From Tetracentron sinense (Eukaryota > Streptophyta > Magnoliopsida > Trochodendrales > Trochodendraceae), in the NCBI GenBank assembly GCA_015143295.1, contig CM026563.1, positions 3,038,001 to 3,102,000 on the forward strand: 64,000 nt of DNA, in the 5' to 3' direction. Shown piece after piece: positions 38,165 through 50,441 of this stretch. Position numbers and translations under genes: made by a program. Position 1 is the stretch's first letter; each line of letters starts with the position of its first letter. The notes beneath the pieces are model-generated. The model did not search any database and had not been told where the DNA came from. It saw nothing but the letters and a program-made list of their open reading frames with translations.

Positions 38165-38455
38165 CAAGAGCAATAGTTCGCTGATTCGCTCCAACGGCGA
38201 GGGGTGAACTACTATTGCTCCTTGCTCTCACAAAGCTTGCTCATTAACTTTGGTTAAATTTTTTAAATCCTTGTGATTAAATTTTTTTTAATATTTTTTT
38301 CTAAGAACCAAGTGTAGATGGGTGAACTTTAGGGGTGAGTAAATCTTAACCACAATTAAAAGAAAGTTAATTGGGGACATGTGGCAGAAAAGAGCTCTCG
38401 AGACGCACCTCCTCATGTCACCGACGAAGGAGATGATTATTTTCCTTTGTACAAG
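38165..38455. repeat. hairpin and half-palindrome of the TTAACC/ACATGTGGC family
   Basis: GAGCAATAGTTCG pairs with CGAAC-like sequence ending ACTATTGCTCC (38168-38221). After this, the core AGATGGGTGAAC, TCTTAACCAC and GGGGACATGTGGCAG runs to GGAGATGATTATTTTCC. The inverted partner lies at 39225-39375 (GGAAAATAATCATCTCC through GTTCACCCATCTACCC). Confidence 0.5.
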
Positions 38456-39224
38456 GAACCAGTCTTGAACTGGAATGAGATTTGGTCTGACCCTCACCAG
38501 AGCAAAACCTTCTACCCATGCTCTTTTGACACCCATTAACTGTGGTTAAGATTCACCTATTCTTAGGATTCATACATTGGTTTCTTCAAAATATATTTAA
38601 TAAAATTAACCCTAAGAGTTTAATATTTTTCAACTTAGTGTTAAAATGACAACCTTTGTTTTTGGTAAAAGGTAATATAACACCTAACACTCCCAGTCAG
38701 AGACTTAAAGGGGCCGCTAAGGTGCCATAAGGGTGAGTCCAACCGATCACTCCAAAAGGGCTTATACTATTGGAGGGTTGATGGCCCTTATACACTTCTT
38801 GCGAAGTCAGCAATTAAAGGGCTCTGTGAGTGAGCCAGGTGGTTTTGGCTAGACCAAATCCGATCCCGGCACCATGGCATTCTGCATTTCTAAAATTTGC
38901 AGTACTTAAACCTTGTTGTTTAAACGTATATGGAAATAGAAGGAATTTTGGGGGTGGGAGTATGATATTCCTTCCTCTTTCCTCCATTAACCGGAGATTT
39001 TTTTTAAAAAAAAAATTATTTATTAAAGGGAAGTGATTAAAAACTCTCGGCACATACTATCCAGAGCTGGGCGTACAATTTAAAATCTTATCGTACGAAA
39101 TATAAAGTGGGGTCCATCATTAAATGCATTCAAGGCTTGGCAACGTTAGATTTAAAAAAATCGGACAGTCCAGCTCTATAGTACATACAATGGAGAGTTT
39201 TTTTTTATTTACCACTTTCCCTTT
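38456..39224. other. spacer between inverted half-elements
   Basis: No exon recognised. It contains paired A/T runs and unassigned low-copy sequence. Confidence 0.35.
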
Positions 39225-39375
39225 TTAATGGAAAATAATCATCTCCTCGTATGGTGACGTGAGGAGGGGGATTTTGGCTCCCCTTTTGTTGCCACATGAC
39301 CCCCTTTAAACCTAGTCTAATTAAGATTAACTCACATCCTAGGGTTCACCCATCTACCCTTAGTTTTTAGAAAAA
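39225..39375. repeat. inverted half-element partner of 38165-38455
   Basis: It carries the same words as the 38.3-kb half in the opposite orientation, including ATAATCATCTCCTCG, GCCACATGACCCCC and GGGTTCACCCATCTACCC. Confidence 0.5.
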
Positions 39376-39423
39376 TAAAATAAAATAACTTATTCACGGG
39401 GTTAAAAAACTTTAACCCGAGTT

Positions 39424-39716
39424 CATGGCAAGTGCGATGCACGTGAGAGCGAGGGGAAGGAGTTAACCACAGTTAATAGGAATTGTGTTAAACCACAGGT
39501 ACAATTGAACTCTCCCCGAGTTCAATCACGATTGGTTGCGATTCTATTCTTTAAATAGATAGATAAGATTGGTTGCTATTCTATTCTTTAAATAGATAGA
39601 TAAGCAAGGGGTAGTTTGGGAATTAAAGTAATCACAAAATCAAAGCTTTGTTTTATATGAGGGTTGTTTGAGAATTTTGGAAAAATAGGCGTAACCTCTC
39701 CAATTATAATAAGTAG
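39424..39716 (-). mobile_element. degenerate short Helitron, same family as 29273
   Basis: On the minus strand it begins TCTACTTATTATAATTGGAG at 39716, next to T on the plus strand. It ends with the hairpin region CGTGCATCGCACTTGCC. The final CTAG seen in the sister copy has decayed. The interior shares GAGAGCGAGGGGAAGGAG and GTTAACCACAGTTAATAGG with the copy at 29 kb. A 40-bp internal direct repeat (GATTGGTTGCGATTCTATTC) lies at 39530-39605. Confidence 0.5.
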
Positions 39717-39784
39717 ATATATATATTTTACTTTGGGTATATGGCATCATTTATCTAGCGTGAGACCTTGACATCACTTATCAT

Positions 39785-39824
39785 TGGGAATGGGAATGGG
39801 AATGGGAATGGGAATGGGAATGGG
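39785..39824. repeat. hexanucleotide microsatellite (GGGAAT)n
   Basis: About six and a half perfect GGGAAT units. Confidence 0.9.
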
Positions 39825-40356
39825 GAAGTAATTCACATTTCCAACTCTTGATGGATGCTCCCAAATTTCTACGTCCCTCAATTCTCTGTTCTACTTCACG
39901 GGGCCTATGTGGCCAGATTATGGAGACGGCCCACCGTTTCAGCTATATTGTAGTGAGCCCATCATTCGTATATTCGGTCAGCAAAAATGTAGGAATGGAG
40001 ATCTGACATTATGCATCGGACATAAATAACTTGAACTTGATCGGATGATTGTAACCATCTGATCTGTAATGTTCTTTTGAATTGACAAATGATCCAGCTT
40101 GAGGCAGTGGAACCTTTGCCATGTAAGAACACAACAAATGACATGAACTTAAGGAGATATAATTCAAGTGCAATCAACAAACTTTGTTGCTTCAATGGCA
40201 TTACCTCTATTTGGCATGGCTCGTCATGTGATTTCAGAACCTTTTTTTTTTTTTGGTAATGGCCAGCAAATAGCTCCATGCTTACAGATCTCTCACCGCT
40301 GGCCGAGTTATTCAAGAGAGGATCTTTGTGAAATAAATAACAGGGCTCCACTTGTG
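39825..40356. other. spacer and presumed 3' UTR of the inositol kinase gene
   Basis: No other gene recognised. The right side adjoins the kinase stop codon and is probably transcribed as its 3' UTR. Confidence 0.35.
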
Positions 40357-43300
40357 TCATGGTTGGCCTTCAACGGGTTGAACTGCTTCTTCATGAACCG
40401 GATAAAGTAATAGCTTCTGCTGGCCGTTGTTCAGGTGGTGGACGCTCTGCTCTATTGCTTGAGTAGGAATATTTTGCTGCTCCCATTGATCTTCCTGGCT
40501 ATGCAAAGTGGATATTAACTTAGCTGCTCCAACAAGAGACGCTTGGAGTTCTTCGTGCTCTACCGACTTCCTGAACTCAGTTCCAATAGCTCTTCTTTCG
40601 CAGCAGCCAATACACTGCATCTTCCTCCTCTGCAGCTCATCCTTAACTCTCTGATAAAGAAGAAAGAAGGAATAAACACATGAAGATTATATTTCTTAAA
40701 CAAGAGACGTCCACCCTACTATAAGGAATTACAGAATAGAAGTATCTAAAACATAAAGAGATGCAACATATTAAGGCTGTATAAATAAGTGTATACATGA
40801 CTCTGGTATCTACTCTCCTCTCAAAGCAAAAAGTAGAAATTTCCTTTTTCATCCAATGCCTGACTAATCATATTTATTCATGTATTTCTTATTCTTCCAC
40901 AATTACATATGATAAATAAACAGAAACTTTTTTTTTGGGAAGGTAAGCTGTGGTTAGGCACACCCCTACCACAGAAACATAGGCAGACCCCTAACAGAAG
41001 TTACTATAGTATCAGACTGAAGGGAAACCTAAGAGCACACATATGTGCTTGTGTGAGATTTCCAAGGAAACAATTTTGGAACCCAATGGATTAAGCTCAG
41101 GAATCTCACTCAAAGCATATAGTTTAAACCTTGAAGTGTGCTTGGATGCATGTTTTTGTTATAGCCTTCAGCTATTATTAAGGCTCACCGCCATAGTTAC
41201 CAAGCCAGGGTTCGGGAATAATTCGTCTAGGAAAAAGTTCGGAAAAAATCGTCAAAATCCGGAAGATTCGGAAATAAGTTGGGTAAGAAATGAAAAAAAA
41301 CAAAATAAGATTACTAATTATGTAAGATATAACTATAAACAAATATATTTCATTTATTCGATATATGTTTAGGAACTTTTCAAAAACTCTTGAATAATTC
41401 GTGTTTAATTTGCGACTTTTTTAAGAAGTCGCTATTTTTCCAAAATTCGTGAATTAATCGTTCGACGAAAAAGTCGGGTATTATTCGGGATTTTTTGAAA
41501 ATATCTGAGTACTTGGTAACTATGCTCACCGCCCACTAGTTTATGTTGTACTAATAATGAGAACCACGTTACACAAGTGACACTAACTGAAGCCCCCTCC
41601 ATTGGATGTTTAGCTTTAAATAGTGGACCAAAAAACATGGATAAGGGGTAAAGTTAATGTTCCCCGTGGTTGTACCCTTATTTCCTAAACTAGTAAACTG
41701 GTAGGGGACGCCGAACCCCCAACCCCACTGGGGTGATTTTCCCAAAAATCAAAAAGGAAAAAGAATTCTGTGTTATATTTATATCTAAGACATGGACAAG
41801 CCAAAGAAGTCAAGAAACGCATAGAAAAATATAATATTTAGCCTCTATTTAGCTGAAACAATAGTGCCAATGGCTGTCTATACTGGAGTGATGGTAAAAC
41901 ACCACAGCACTCTCATAATTAAGTGGAGATAAGTTGGAAATTATCAATAACCTTCAATGATCACATTGTACATGTCCAAATGATTAGTATTAGTTGATAT
42001 AAGTTTTGGGCCTTGTGGATATTAAAAAACTTGAATTGCTCAACAACTACATGTTTAGCAAGATTATTAGCACATGAATGGCTTTTCACAACACCACCAA
42101 TTCCCAGTTATCAGCCTTAAGGACAACGGTCTCCGAGGAGCAATGCAATGACATGATCTCCATTTTGGAGTTACCCTACCCGGCTCTTTGGAATAATGTG
42201 TGCACGATATAGTTGTTTATTTATTTATCACAAACCTTCTTTCTTGCGTCAAAAGTTATTTTGCTACAAAGCTGCTATTTGTATACTTTCTCAAGAAGAT
42301 GACAGTTTAGGTAAGAAATGCCCATCAATGCTCTGAATGTCTCTAAGAGAAGGGCATTGAGAAAGTTCATTGCACTGAAGTCTTCTTGTATCTAATGTTG
42401 CTCTTGAAATGAGAAAGGCCCACAAAGTGCAGTGTAGAACTGTATAAATTTTTTAAAAGATTTCAATTATTACGAGTAATCTGAACTGTTCAATGGAAAC
42501 TTCAGTTTCTCAGTTGATGTTCATAGCATTTGGCTATTAATACTGTTCTTCGATTATGTAATTTGGGTTTCATGTTTTTAAATTTTAAATTTGCAGTATC
42601 AACTGACCTTTCGGAACTAATTATGAAGAAACTGCTATGCAAGTCTAGATGAACCAGAAATGGAAAAAGGAAAAAATGTCCAAGAAAAACAGTGAGGATA
42701 ATGGATAGACATGAACAGTCAAATATCAGGTAGAATTTATTGCCAGGATAAAAAAAAAAATCCACATTTAATCTCCTATCAACAAAATAGAAATAACTAA
42801 ATGCAATAACATGACAAACCTGCAACAATCTCAAATCAAACTTGGGAAGTCCGATCTGGCCGACGGTCAATGAACCAAAGAAATTCCCCAGGAGTGCAGC
42901 ATCAGGCACAGCCAAACCTTGAATAAGTCCAGCAACAAACCCCCCTAAGAAACTGTCCCCTGCACCAGTAGGATCAATCTGGACCGTTGGAAATGGCAAA
43001 ATCTGCAAATCCCCATCCTTCCAGTAAACCCTACAACCATCCTTCCCGTCGGTGACAACAACACAGCACCATTTCCGCGCCTCTTCAACATCAACAAAGG
43101 GAGCTTCTTCAGCTGAAGTCTTTAGAAACCCAATCCGCGGGAGGAGATGAAAAAACCCGCTCTCTTTCAAGCCAATAAGCTTCACAGTTCCATCAACAGG
43201 ATCAAACGTTCGAATGAGAGCCTGAATATCAACAAAAACGACACTACATATATCAAGCATGCGCTCTAGGGTTTCCGGTAAAATCTCTCCCGCAACACCA

Positions 43301-43683
43301 ACAGCCAGACCAAAATCAAACTTCAATTCAGGAAGATCAGATGGAGAAATCGGATTGCATGCGTGAATCCGTTTCAGGACACGATCTTGATGTCTATTTC
43401 CATCTTGATCAGAGAAGAAATGAGCGTGAAAGAGAGTGGTCATCGACGATCCAGATAACAGAGGAAGATGCGAGACTGAGTATGCGAAATCCGAGCCTAC
43501 CTTCGATACATAGTGAGAAGAGATAGAAAGGCCGTCGAGAACATTGGAAACGAACGATGCTGCTCCACCGAGACTCTCGCCGATGACCTGTCCGTCTCGA
43601 ATCAGAACGTCGTGGCAGTAATTTCCGACGACTAGACCTCGGCGAGTCACCATTTCTGAATCTTGTTGTTCTTCTCTCACCAT
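40357..43683 (-). CDS. pfkB-family carbohydrate kinase, inositol 3-kinase type, complete, 2 exons, 385 aa
   Basis: Exon 1 is 43683-42820 (288 codons) and exon 2 is 40650-40357 (97 codons plus stop). The junction is in phase (FDLRLLQ|RVKDELQRRKMQC), across a 2.2-kb intron. The N-terminal fold reads RRGLVVGNYCHDVLIRDGQV, then ESLGGAASFVSNVLDGL, the substrate-side Gly-Gly motif of ribokinase-like enzymes. The pfkB signature is VQIDPTGAGDSFLGGFVAGL, with catalytic Asp243 and the anion hole GAGD. The overall order matches plant myo-inositol kinase (At5g58730-like), which makes inositol 3-phosphate on the lipid-independent route to phytate. The last 97 residues are polar and Gln-rich and less conserved. 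Met1 is used here; Met11 is an alternative start. Telobox repeats lie just upstream. Confidence 0.92.
40925..41180 (-). mobile_element. LINE 3' tail fragment in the kinase intron
   Basis: The T-run followed by GGGAAGGTAAGCTGTGGTTA and GGCACACCCCTACC closely matches the 3' end of the LINE fragment at 52829 (GGAAGGAAAGCTGGGGTTAG). It is therefore the poly(A)-proximal end of a minus-strand LINE. Length to the left of the miniature element at 41192 is approximate. Confidence 0.45.
41192..41524. mobile_element. 333-bp hAT miniature element in the kinase intron
   Basis: Perfect 13-bp inverted termini (CATAGTTACCAAG and CTTGGTAACTATG) are flanked by a perfect 8-bp duplication CTCACCGC (41184-41191 and 41525-41532). 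Subterminal regions repeat ATTCGGG/TTCGGAA words. It is non-coding. Related ends occur at 62372 and 63970. Confidence 0.88.
41533..42819. other. remainder of kinase intron
   Basis: No exon or bounded element recognised. Confidence 0.4.
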
Positions 43684-43735
43684 TACTGATCTGATTGTGA
43701 ATTTGGATTATGATTTCTTGTTGATCTTCGTAAAA

Positions 43736-43757
43736 TCTAGGGTTAGGGTTAGGGTTC
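43736..43757. promoter_or_regulatory. telobox cluster upstream of the inositol kinase gene
   Basis: Three AGGGTT units in a row lie about 55 bp before the start codon of the minus-strand kinase. They read AACCCTAACCCTAACCCTA on the coding strand, the orientation usual for plant teloboxes. Confidence 0.5.
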
Positions 43758-44398
43758 CACTAAGGAAAGAGATAAGAAATTGAGATATGGAGTATTCGCA
43801 ATGTAGGGGGGTTTAAACAGAGTCGACGCGCGCCAACACAAGAGTGCCAGGCAGAGAAGTCTACATATTCTCTCTGTGGTGTGGTCAAATCTGAGGATTC
43901 TTTGAGCTATAATCGCTCGTCGTTTTGATGGAGATGATGGAATTGATTCTGATTCTTGGTTTTTGGGAATTCTTTGGGGATGGTGATTCGGAGCTCACGG
44001 TGGTTATTGCTTTGATTTGCGTACCTGAGAAAGAAAGCGATTGGTGGCACAGTTCATGTTTTGATCCCACTTCATAGAAAGAAGGCACGTGGACATTAGT
44101 GTACGAATGATCCGTGCTACCTCTACTCCCTGGCATTCTCAACTCTCATCCAAAACCCAACACCTGTCCTTGCTTAAATAGGTGTTGGGTTTGGACTGAG
44201 ATTAAAAAGGACACAACACACACCCACTCATCTCATGAAGCTTCACCCAAGTAAACCTCAAAATGGGTACCAACCATTTGAGGCCAAATGGTACTTTCTG
44301 ATGAAGAGTGGTGGATGACAAACATCCGAGATGCGGGACTAACAACTAACCCGTTTTCGGTTTTTTTTTTTGTTGAACACAACAATCCTGAAAGGGAA
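43758..44398. other. kinase promoter and left flank of the LTR element
   Basis: It contains a 13-bp-stem hairpin (AAACCCAACACCT ... AGGTGTTGGGTTT, 44152-44192). A stretch at 44204-44290 (GGACACAACACACACC, CTCATCTCATGAAGC) recurs at 48907 and 51338-51420. Confidence 0.5.
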
Positions 44399-46011
44399 AA
44401 AATCCTGTGCACGCCACGCGTCTGTAGCTGCTTAGCTGGTAGAGAAATGATAGCCAAACTCCACCTATGAATGAGCCTGAGGGGACGGGTGTGCACCCTG
44501 AAATAAGCTCCGATGATAAAGTCAGTATAAGGCACATAGCACAGTATAAGGCACAAGCACAGCATAAGACACCAGCACTGCATAAGGCACAAGGCACAGG
44601 CACAACGTAAGGCACAAGCACAATGTATGGCACAAGACACAAGCACAGTGTATGGCACAAGACACAAGCACATGAACATAAGGCACAGTATGGTATAGAG
44701 ATACTTATCGTGAGGGCACTGGGCATATGTACTTGAGGACGAGCTCTGGTGTTATGCTCTGGAGATTGTAGCTCAGAAGGCACAAAGAACTCAGCTCGGA
44801 TGGCCCAAGGGACTCGGCTTGGATGGCCTAAAGGACTCAGCTCGGATAAGGCTCAGACAACATAACTCGGGCTCAGACAACGTAGCTCGGGCTCAGACAA
44901 CGTAGCTCGGATAAGGCACATACAACGTAGCTCGGGCTCATACAACGTAGCTCGTATAGGGCACTGACCTCGTAGCTCTGATAAGGCACATACAACGTAG
45001 CTCGGGCAAGGCACTGATAACGTATACGTTGTGCATCCGTTGTGCATTAGACAACGGGTATGTTGTATAGCAGACAACGTGTACGTTGTACGGCACAACG
45101 TGTACGTTGTACAGCTCACGACAGGTACGTTGTACATCAGCCAACGGACAACGAGCTCGGGACTATGCACAACACAACGGGACAACGGATTCGGCACCAT
45201 TCACAGCGCAACGTATTCGGCACTATTCACAGCACAACGTATTGGGCACTATTCACAGCACAACGTATTGGGCACTATTCACAGCACAACGTATTCAGCA
45301 CTATTCACAGCACAACGTATTGGGCACTATTCACAGCGTCAGACACAAGTTCAAGTGTGATGGCACTCATCAGATGATCAACTGAAAGGCCGTGCAAGTG
45401 GCAGTGTGACCATTCATGGAGAGCATCAGGCAAACAAGGCCTATTTGAGAGAATCTGACGGCCATAAACGCTTGTGAGGCCACAGAGAGCATCAAGTGGC
45501 CGGATAACACCAAAGGAAGATGAGAGAATCGGGTGAGTGGCCATCTACACAGCACTTTGGGGGAGGGGTGTGAATGACTCAAGCTTCTCATATCTCCCTC
45601 TTCCTCTTCCTCTTCCTCTTCCTCTTGCTCTTCCTCTTGCTCTTCTTCTCTTTCTTTCCTCTCTTGCCTTTCACATCATCCTCCTTGCCTTTCGCACCAT
45701 CCTCCTTGCCTTTCGCACCATCCTCTTTCTCTTCTTCTTCTGCCCTTTTTCTCCTCTCTTGCCTTTCGCACCATCCATCTCTCTTGCGCATCATCCATCC
45801 CTTCTCTCTGGTGATTCTTGCTTATTTACAGGCATTTGGAGTCATCATGACTTGTGCAGTCATGATAAGACCACCTGTCAGACAACACTCAAGTGATCCA
45901 GCACATGGCTCAAGTGGGCTTATGTCGGCTAAATTGTCAGAATTTGTGAGCGTGAGAAATCACTATTTTACCCCTTCTTTTTACTCTTTTTTACGAATTT
46001 TATCCGTTACA
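44399..46011 (-). repeat. left long terminal repeat (3' LTR in element orientation)
   Basis: It contains a run of AACGTAGCTCGG-type words (44860-45010), an AACGTGTACGTTGTAC palindromic cluster (45010-45140), about six tandem copies of a 26-bp CACTATTCACAGCACAACGT unit (45190-45335) and a (CTCTTC)n run near 45600. Confidence 0.85.
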
Positions 46012-47300
46012 TTTAGCTCCTTCTCGGTGCCTTGAACTCCGTTCTCCGCTCTCTTCCGTTGTAGATGCTCCGTTGTCACTGAAACGTTGTGCTTTCGCCA
46101 ATGAAGACGAGCTTGCATCAGCCCTTAGTCAAGTCACCGGATTCTCTTACTCGTGCATAGTACCTCAGAGCATGTGTTAGAAAGCACGGGAATGTACATG
46201 TATCACAACACCAAGAAAAATGAAGTCATTAGGTACTTCGAGCACGAGAATGTGCATGAACACGTGAAGATGCATGAGCACAGAGATTCACTTGATAAGC
46301 TCAGAGATTCACTTGATAAACACAGAAATTCACTTGATAAGCACAGAAATTCACTTGATAAACACACGAATGAGTTTGCAGTAAAAACCATCATAAATAT
46401 AGACAAATGCTATCTTACGCGAATGACTCGTAATGGGGCATCATGACACCATGCTCAGATGGCATTGCATGAGGATAAGCCAATTGGTCACTTACCGTGC
46501 AATGCATCTGACTGAGTCACAGAGGTCCCGTAGTGAGCATCATGCTTAGATATGTGTTGAACCGCGTGGTAAGACACCTTGCTCGGAGAAGCTACAAGTA
46601 TCCCATCACCATATTCAGACATATCAGATAAGACATCTTTTGACATTGCATTCACGATGTTTTTTTACTTGATATGGCACTGGTCGCTTCTCTTGATTAT
46701 TCACTTGATAAGTCTCTTGATTTTTTACTTGATCACGATTGTAAGACACAGACACATTATGAGATGACAGTAAAGGAGTTCGGAAGCGCATAACATAACA
46801 TATCATAAATGTAATCAGACAACTGACATTTCATATGATAAGCCTCGTGATGGGACACCATGCTCAGATGACATTTCATTAGTATAAGCCACTAGATTTG
46901 CTCAGATGACAATTCATTAAATAAGCCACATGTGTCCCGTGGTGAGTACCCTACTCAGATGATAAGTCATTTGACATTGCATTTATGACACATTTCATTA
47001 GACAGTTCATCGATCATTCACTGATAGGCTGATAATTCACTTGAGAATTCACTTGATATTAACAATTCACTAGAGCATGCACTGTACAGTTCACTTGATA
47101 AATCACTTGAGAATGCACTCGATAATTCACTTGAGAAAGCACTCGATAATTACCTCTTGATTTTTTTCATGCAGTGAAAGCCCCATTCAGACGTAGAGAA
47201 TGCTCGTCATTTGTGATTGTCTAAGCCCCTTTGCCTCATTCTCAATTTTTCCCAATTGTTCCCACAGAGGGTTGGATTATTTCCACAGACGGCGCCATTT
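46012..47300 (-). mobile_element. non-coding interior of the LTR element
   Basis: It holds a four-copy 21-bp tandem repeat (46281-46364, unit CAGARATTCACTTGATAARC) and many scattered TTCACTTGATAA words. No retroviral-type domain is seen. Confidence 0.7.
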
Positions 47301-48872
47301 TGAAAGGGAAAAAATCTCGTGCACGCCACCCGTCTGTAGCTGCTTAGCTGGTAGAGGAATGATAGCCAAACTCCACCTGTGAATGAGCCTGAGGGGGCGG
47401 GTGTGCACCCTGAAATAAGCTCCGATGATAAAGTCAGTATAAGGAACATAGCACAGTATAAGGCACAAGCACAGCATAAGACACAAGCACTGCATAAGGC
47501 ACAAGGCACAGGCACAACGTAAGGCACAAGGCACAAGCATAGTGTATGGCACAAGACACAAACACAGTGTATGGCACAAGACACAAGCACATGAACATAA
47601 GGCACAGTATGGTATAGAGATACTTATCGTGAGGGAACTGGGCATATGCAATTGAGGACGAGCTCTGGTGTTATGCTCTGGAGATTGTAGCTTAGGAGGC
47701 ACAAATGATATAGCTCAGAAGGCACAAAGAACTCAGCTCGGATGGCCCAAGGGACTCAGCTCGGATGGCCTAAAGGACTCAGCTCGGATAAGGCTCAGAC
47801 AACATAGCTCGAGCTCAGACAACGTAGCTCGGGCTCAGACAACGTAGCTCGGATAAGGCACATACAACGTAGCTCGGGCTCATACAACGTAGCTCGTATA
47901 GGGCACTGACCTCGTAGCTTTGATAAGGCACATACAACGTAGCTCGGGCAAGGCACTGATAACGTATACGTTGTGCATCCGTTGTGCATCAAACAACGGG
48001 TACGTTGTACAGCAGACAACGTGTACGTTGTACGGCACAACGTGTACGTTGTACGGCACAACGTGTATGTTATACGGCACAAAGTGTACGTTGTACAGCT
48101 CACGACGGGTACGTTGTACATCAGCCAACAGACAACGAGCTCGGGACTATGCACAACACAACGGGACAACGGATTCGGCACCATTCACAGCGCAACGTAT
48201 TGGGCACTATTCACAGCACAACGTATTGGGCACTATTCACAGTGTCAGGCACAAGTTCAAGTGTGATGGCACTCATCAAATGATCAACTGCAAGGCCGTG
48301 CAAGTGGCAGTGTGACCATTCATGGAGAGCATCAGGCAGACAAGGCCTATTTGAGAGAATCTGACGGTCATAAACGCTTGTGAGGCCACAAAGAGCATCA
48401 AGTGACCGGATAACACCAAAGGAAGATGAGAGAATCGGGTGAGTGGCCATCTACACAACACTTTGGGGGAGGGGTGTGAATGACTCAAGCTTCTCAGATC
48501 TCCCTCTTCCTCTTCCTCTTGCTCTTCTTCTCTTTCTTTCCTCTCTTGCCTTTCACATCATCCTCTTTGCCTTTCGCACCATCCTCTTTCTCTTCTTCTT
48601 CTGCCATTTTTCTCTTATCTTGCCTTTCGCACCATCCATCTCTCTTGCGCATCATCCATCCCCTCTCTCTGGTGATTTTTGCTTATTTATAGGCATTTGG
48701 AGTCATCATGACTTGTGCAGTCATGATAAGACCACCTGTCAGACAACACTCAAGTGATCCAGCACATGGCCCAAGTGGGCTTATGTCGGTTAAATTGTCA
48801 GAATTTGTGAGCATGAGAAATCACTATTTTACCCCTTCTTTTTACTCCTTTTTACGAATTTTATCCGTTACA
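47301..48872 (-). repeat. right long terminal repeat (5' LTR in element orientation)
   Basis: Direct copy of the left repeat. It has an extra AACGTGTACGTTGTACGGCA unit near 48020 and fewer copies of the CACTATTCACAG unit (48180-48240). Confidence 0.85.
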
Positions 48873-49388
48873 AATCCCATAAGGTGTTATTGTAGGCAAT
48901 TGAAAGGAGGACACAACACATACCATGTAGACAGGGGCAGAGCCAAGAATTTAGCATAGGGGGGCACATCCCGGAACAAAAATTGATGGCTAAGTTCGTT
49001 GGTCATTTCATCCATCCATTTTGTACATATAATATAAGTATTGTTTCTTGGGTCATTGCCCTATGGTTATGCCCTATTAAATATTATAATATAATTATTT
49101 TTTGAAAGTTTAGGGAGCGTTCCCTTATCCAATGCCCATGCCTATGCTTATGCCCTATTAAATAATTAAACAAAATAATATTTTTTTTAGGGTAATTAAA
49201 CAAAATAGTTAAAAGATATTTTTTTGATAATTCCATGGGGCAGCTGTCCCATGATTAATCCTTTATGATTTTAACCAAACTCTTAAGGGTCAGTTACAAC
49301 ACAAAAGTCTTTTTGTTCTAGTTAACAACTTTAACTTTTAAAGTTAATTCTTTTATTCCAGAAACCAAGGTTAGGTTGTTGAACCATA

Positions 49389-50432
49389 ATGCTGTGATTG
49401 GTTGCCGAGAAAATAAGGGTTGGAAAAAAAATTTGGAAAAAAATTTGATTTTTCATTGATTGGTTACAATGAAAGTGAAAAATGGAAAAAAAAAAATGGA
49501 GAGAAAATTTTCTCTCATTTGATGGATTTAGAATCCTTAAAAAAACCTTAGAATTTGAAGAGAAAATAAAAGAAAAGGTTATCGGGTTCTAATTTCTCTC
49601 CTCTTTTCTTCTTCCCCACTCCAAGTGTCCAACATTGATTTCCGGCTCCGACGGCGTCACCGGTGATTCCGACGACAACAATGTCATATTCCTCCATCTC
49701 TCTCTAACCTCTATATTTCTCTCTCCTGAACTCACGGTTTGGGGGCTTTGACTGATTTAAACAAGTTAAAATAAGGTTTTGATAGGTTTTAATCGTGATT
49801 TGATAAGGATTTAAGTTTTGAAATGAGTTTTAAAAATTCTATGTTGGATTTTAGTTGAAATTAGCAAAGATATATATATATATAAAAAAAACTGAAACAG
49901 TAGATGGGGGTTTGGATTGATTTAAAAATAAGATTATGGTATGTTTTAATCTTGATTTGGATGAATATTTAAGTTTTAAAATGATTTTTAGAAATTCCAT
50001 ATTGGATTTTAGTTGAAATAAGAAAAGATTTACAAAAAAAAAAAAAAAAAAATCTGAAACCTGTAGCTTTGATGTCCCTGTCGTGAGGAAGAAGACTGCG
50101 ACACAGCCGGTAATTTTTTATTTGTTTTAGATTTTTTTCAAAAAAAACTTTAAAAAATGTTTTAAAATGAAAAAAAATATTCAAAAGTGTAAAAAAAAAA
50201 CTGAGTAAAATTAAAATTTTTAAAGTTATTTTAAAGGATTAGGGGTATTTTGATAATTTTAAAAAAGTAGGGACATTTTAGTAATTTTTTTTAAAAAAGC
50301 AAATTTTCCCTCTAATTTTCTAGACAACCAAACGACGGAAAATTTATAATTTTCTCTTCTTTTCTTTCCTTTTCTCATCTTTTATTTTATTTATTTTATT
50401 TTTCACATTTTCTCGACAACCAAACACAGCAT
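49389..50432. mobile_element. 1.04-kb terminal-inverted-repeat element nested in the hAT-like element
   Basis: The termini ATGCTGTGATTGGTTGCCG, AGAAAAT and ATTTTCTCGACAACC, AAACACAGCAT are inverted over about 27 bp. The interior is A-rich with GGAAAAAAAATTTGG words. The superfamily is uncertain because no target duplication stands out. Confidence 0.55.
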
Positions 50433-50441
50433 AAGGGTGCA

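Larger units (their letters stand above)
44399..48872 (-). mobile_element. non-coding LTR retrotransposon, probably Gypsy-derived (LARD-like), structurally whole
   Basis: Two long direct repeats (44399-46011 and 47301-48872) flank a 1289-bp interior. The element is flanked by a 5-bp duplication AATCC (44394-44398 and 48873-48877). Repeat ends are TG...CA. Read on the minus strand, the sequence just inside the 5' repeat is TGGCGCCGTCTGTGG, the primer-binding context typical of plant Gypsy elements, so transcription would run right to left. No gag or pol coding is recognisable, so it would depend on proteins from elsewhere. The two repeats look similar apart from differing copy number of internal short repeats, which suggests a fairly young insertion. 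Confidence 0.85.

Noticed and set aside
44853-45385. Several overlapping 80-115-codon ORFs on both strands within the LTR element
   Set aside because: They arise because the terminal repeats consist of short tandem units without stops; the peptides are simple repeats such as HYSQHNVLGTI.
45537-46035. 119- and 153-codon Leu/Phe/Ser-rich ORFs
   Set aside because: Translations of a (CTCTTC)n pyrimidine tract in the LTR, not membrane proteins.
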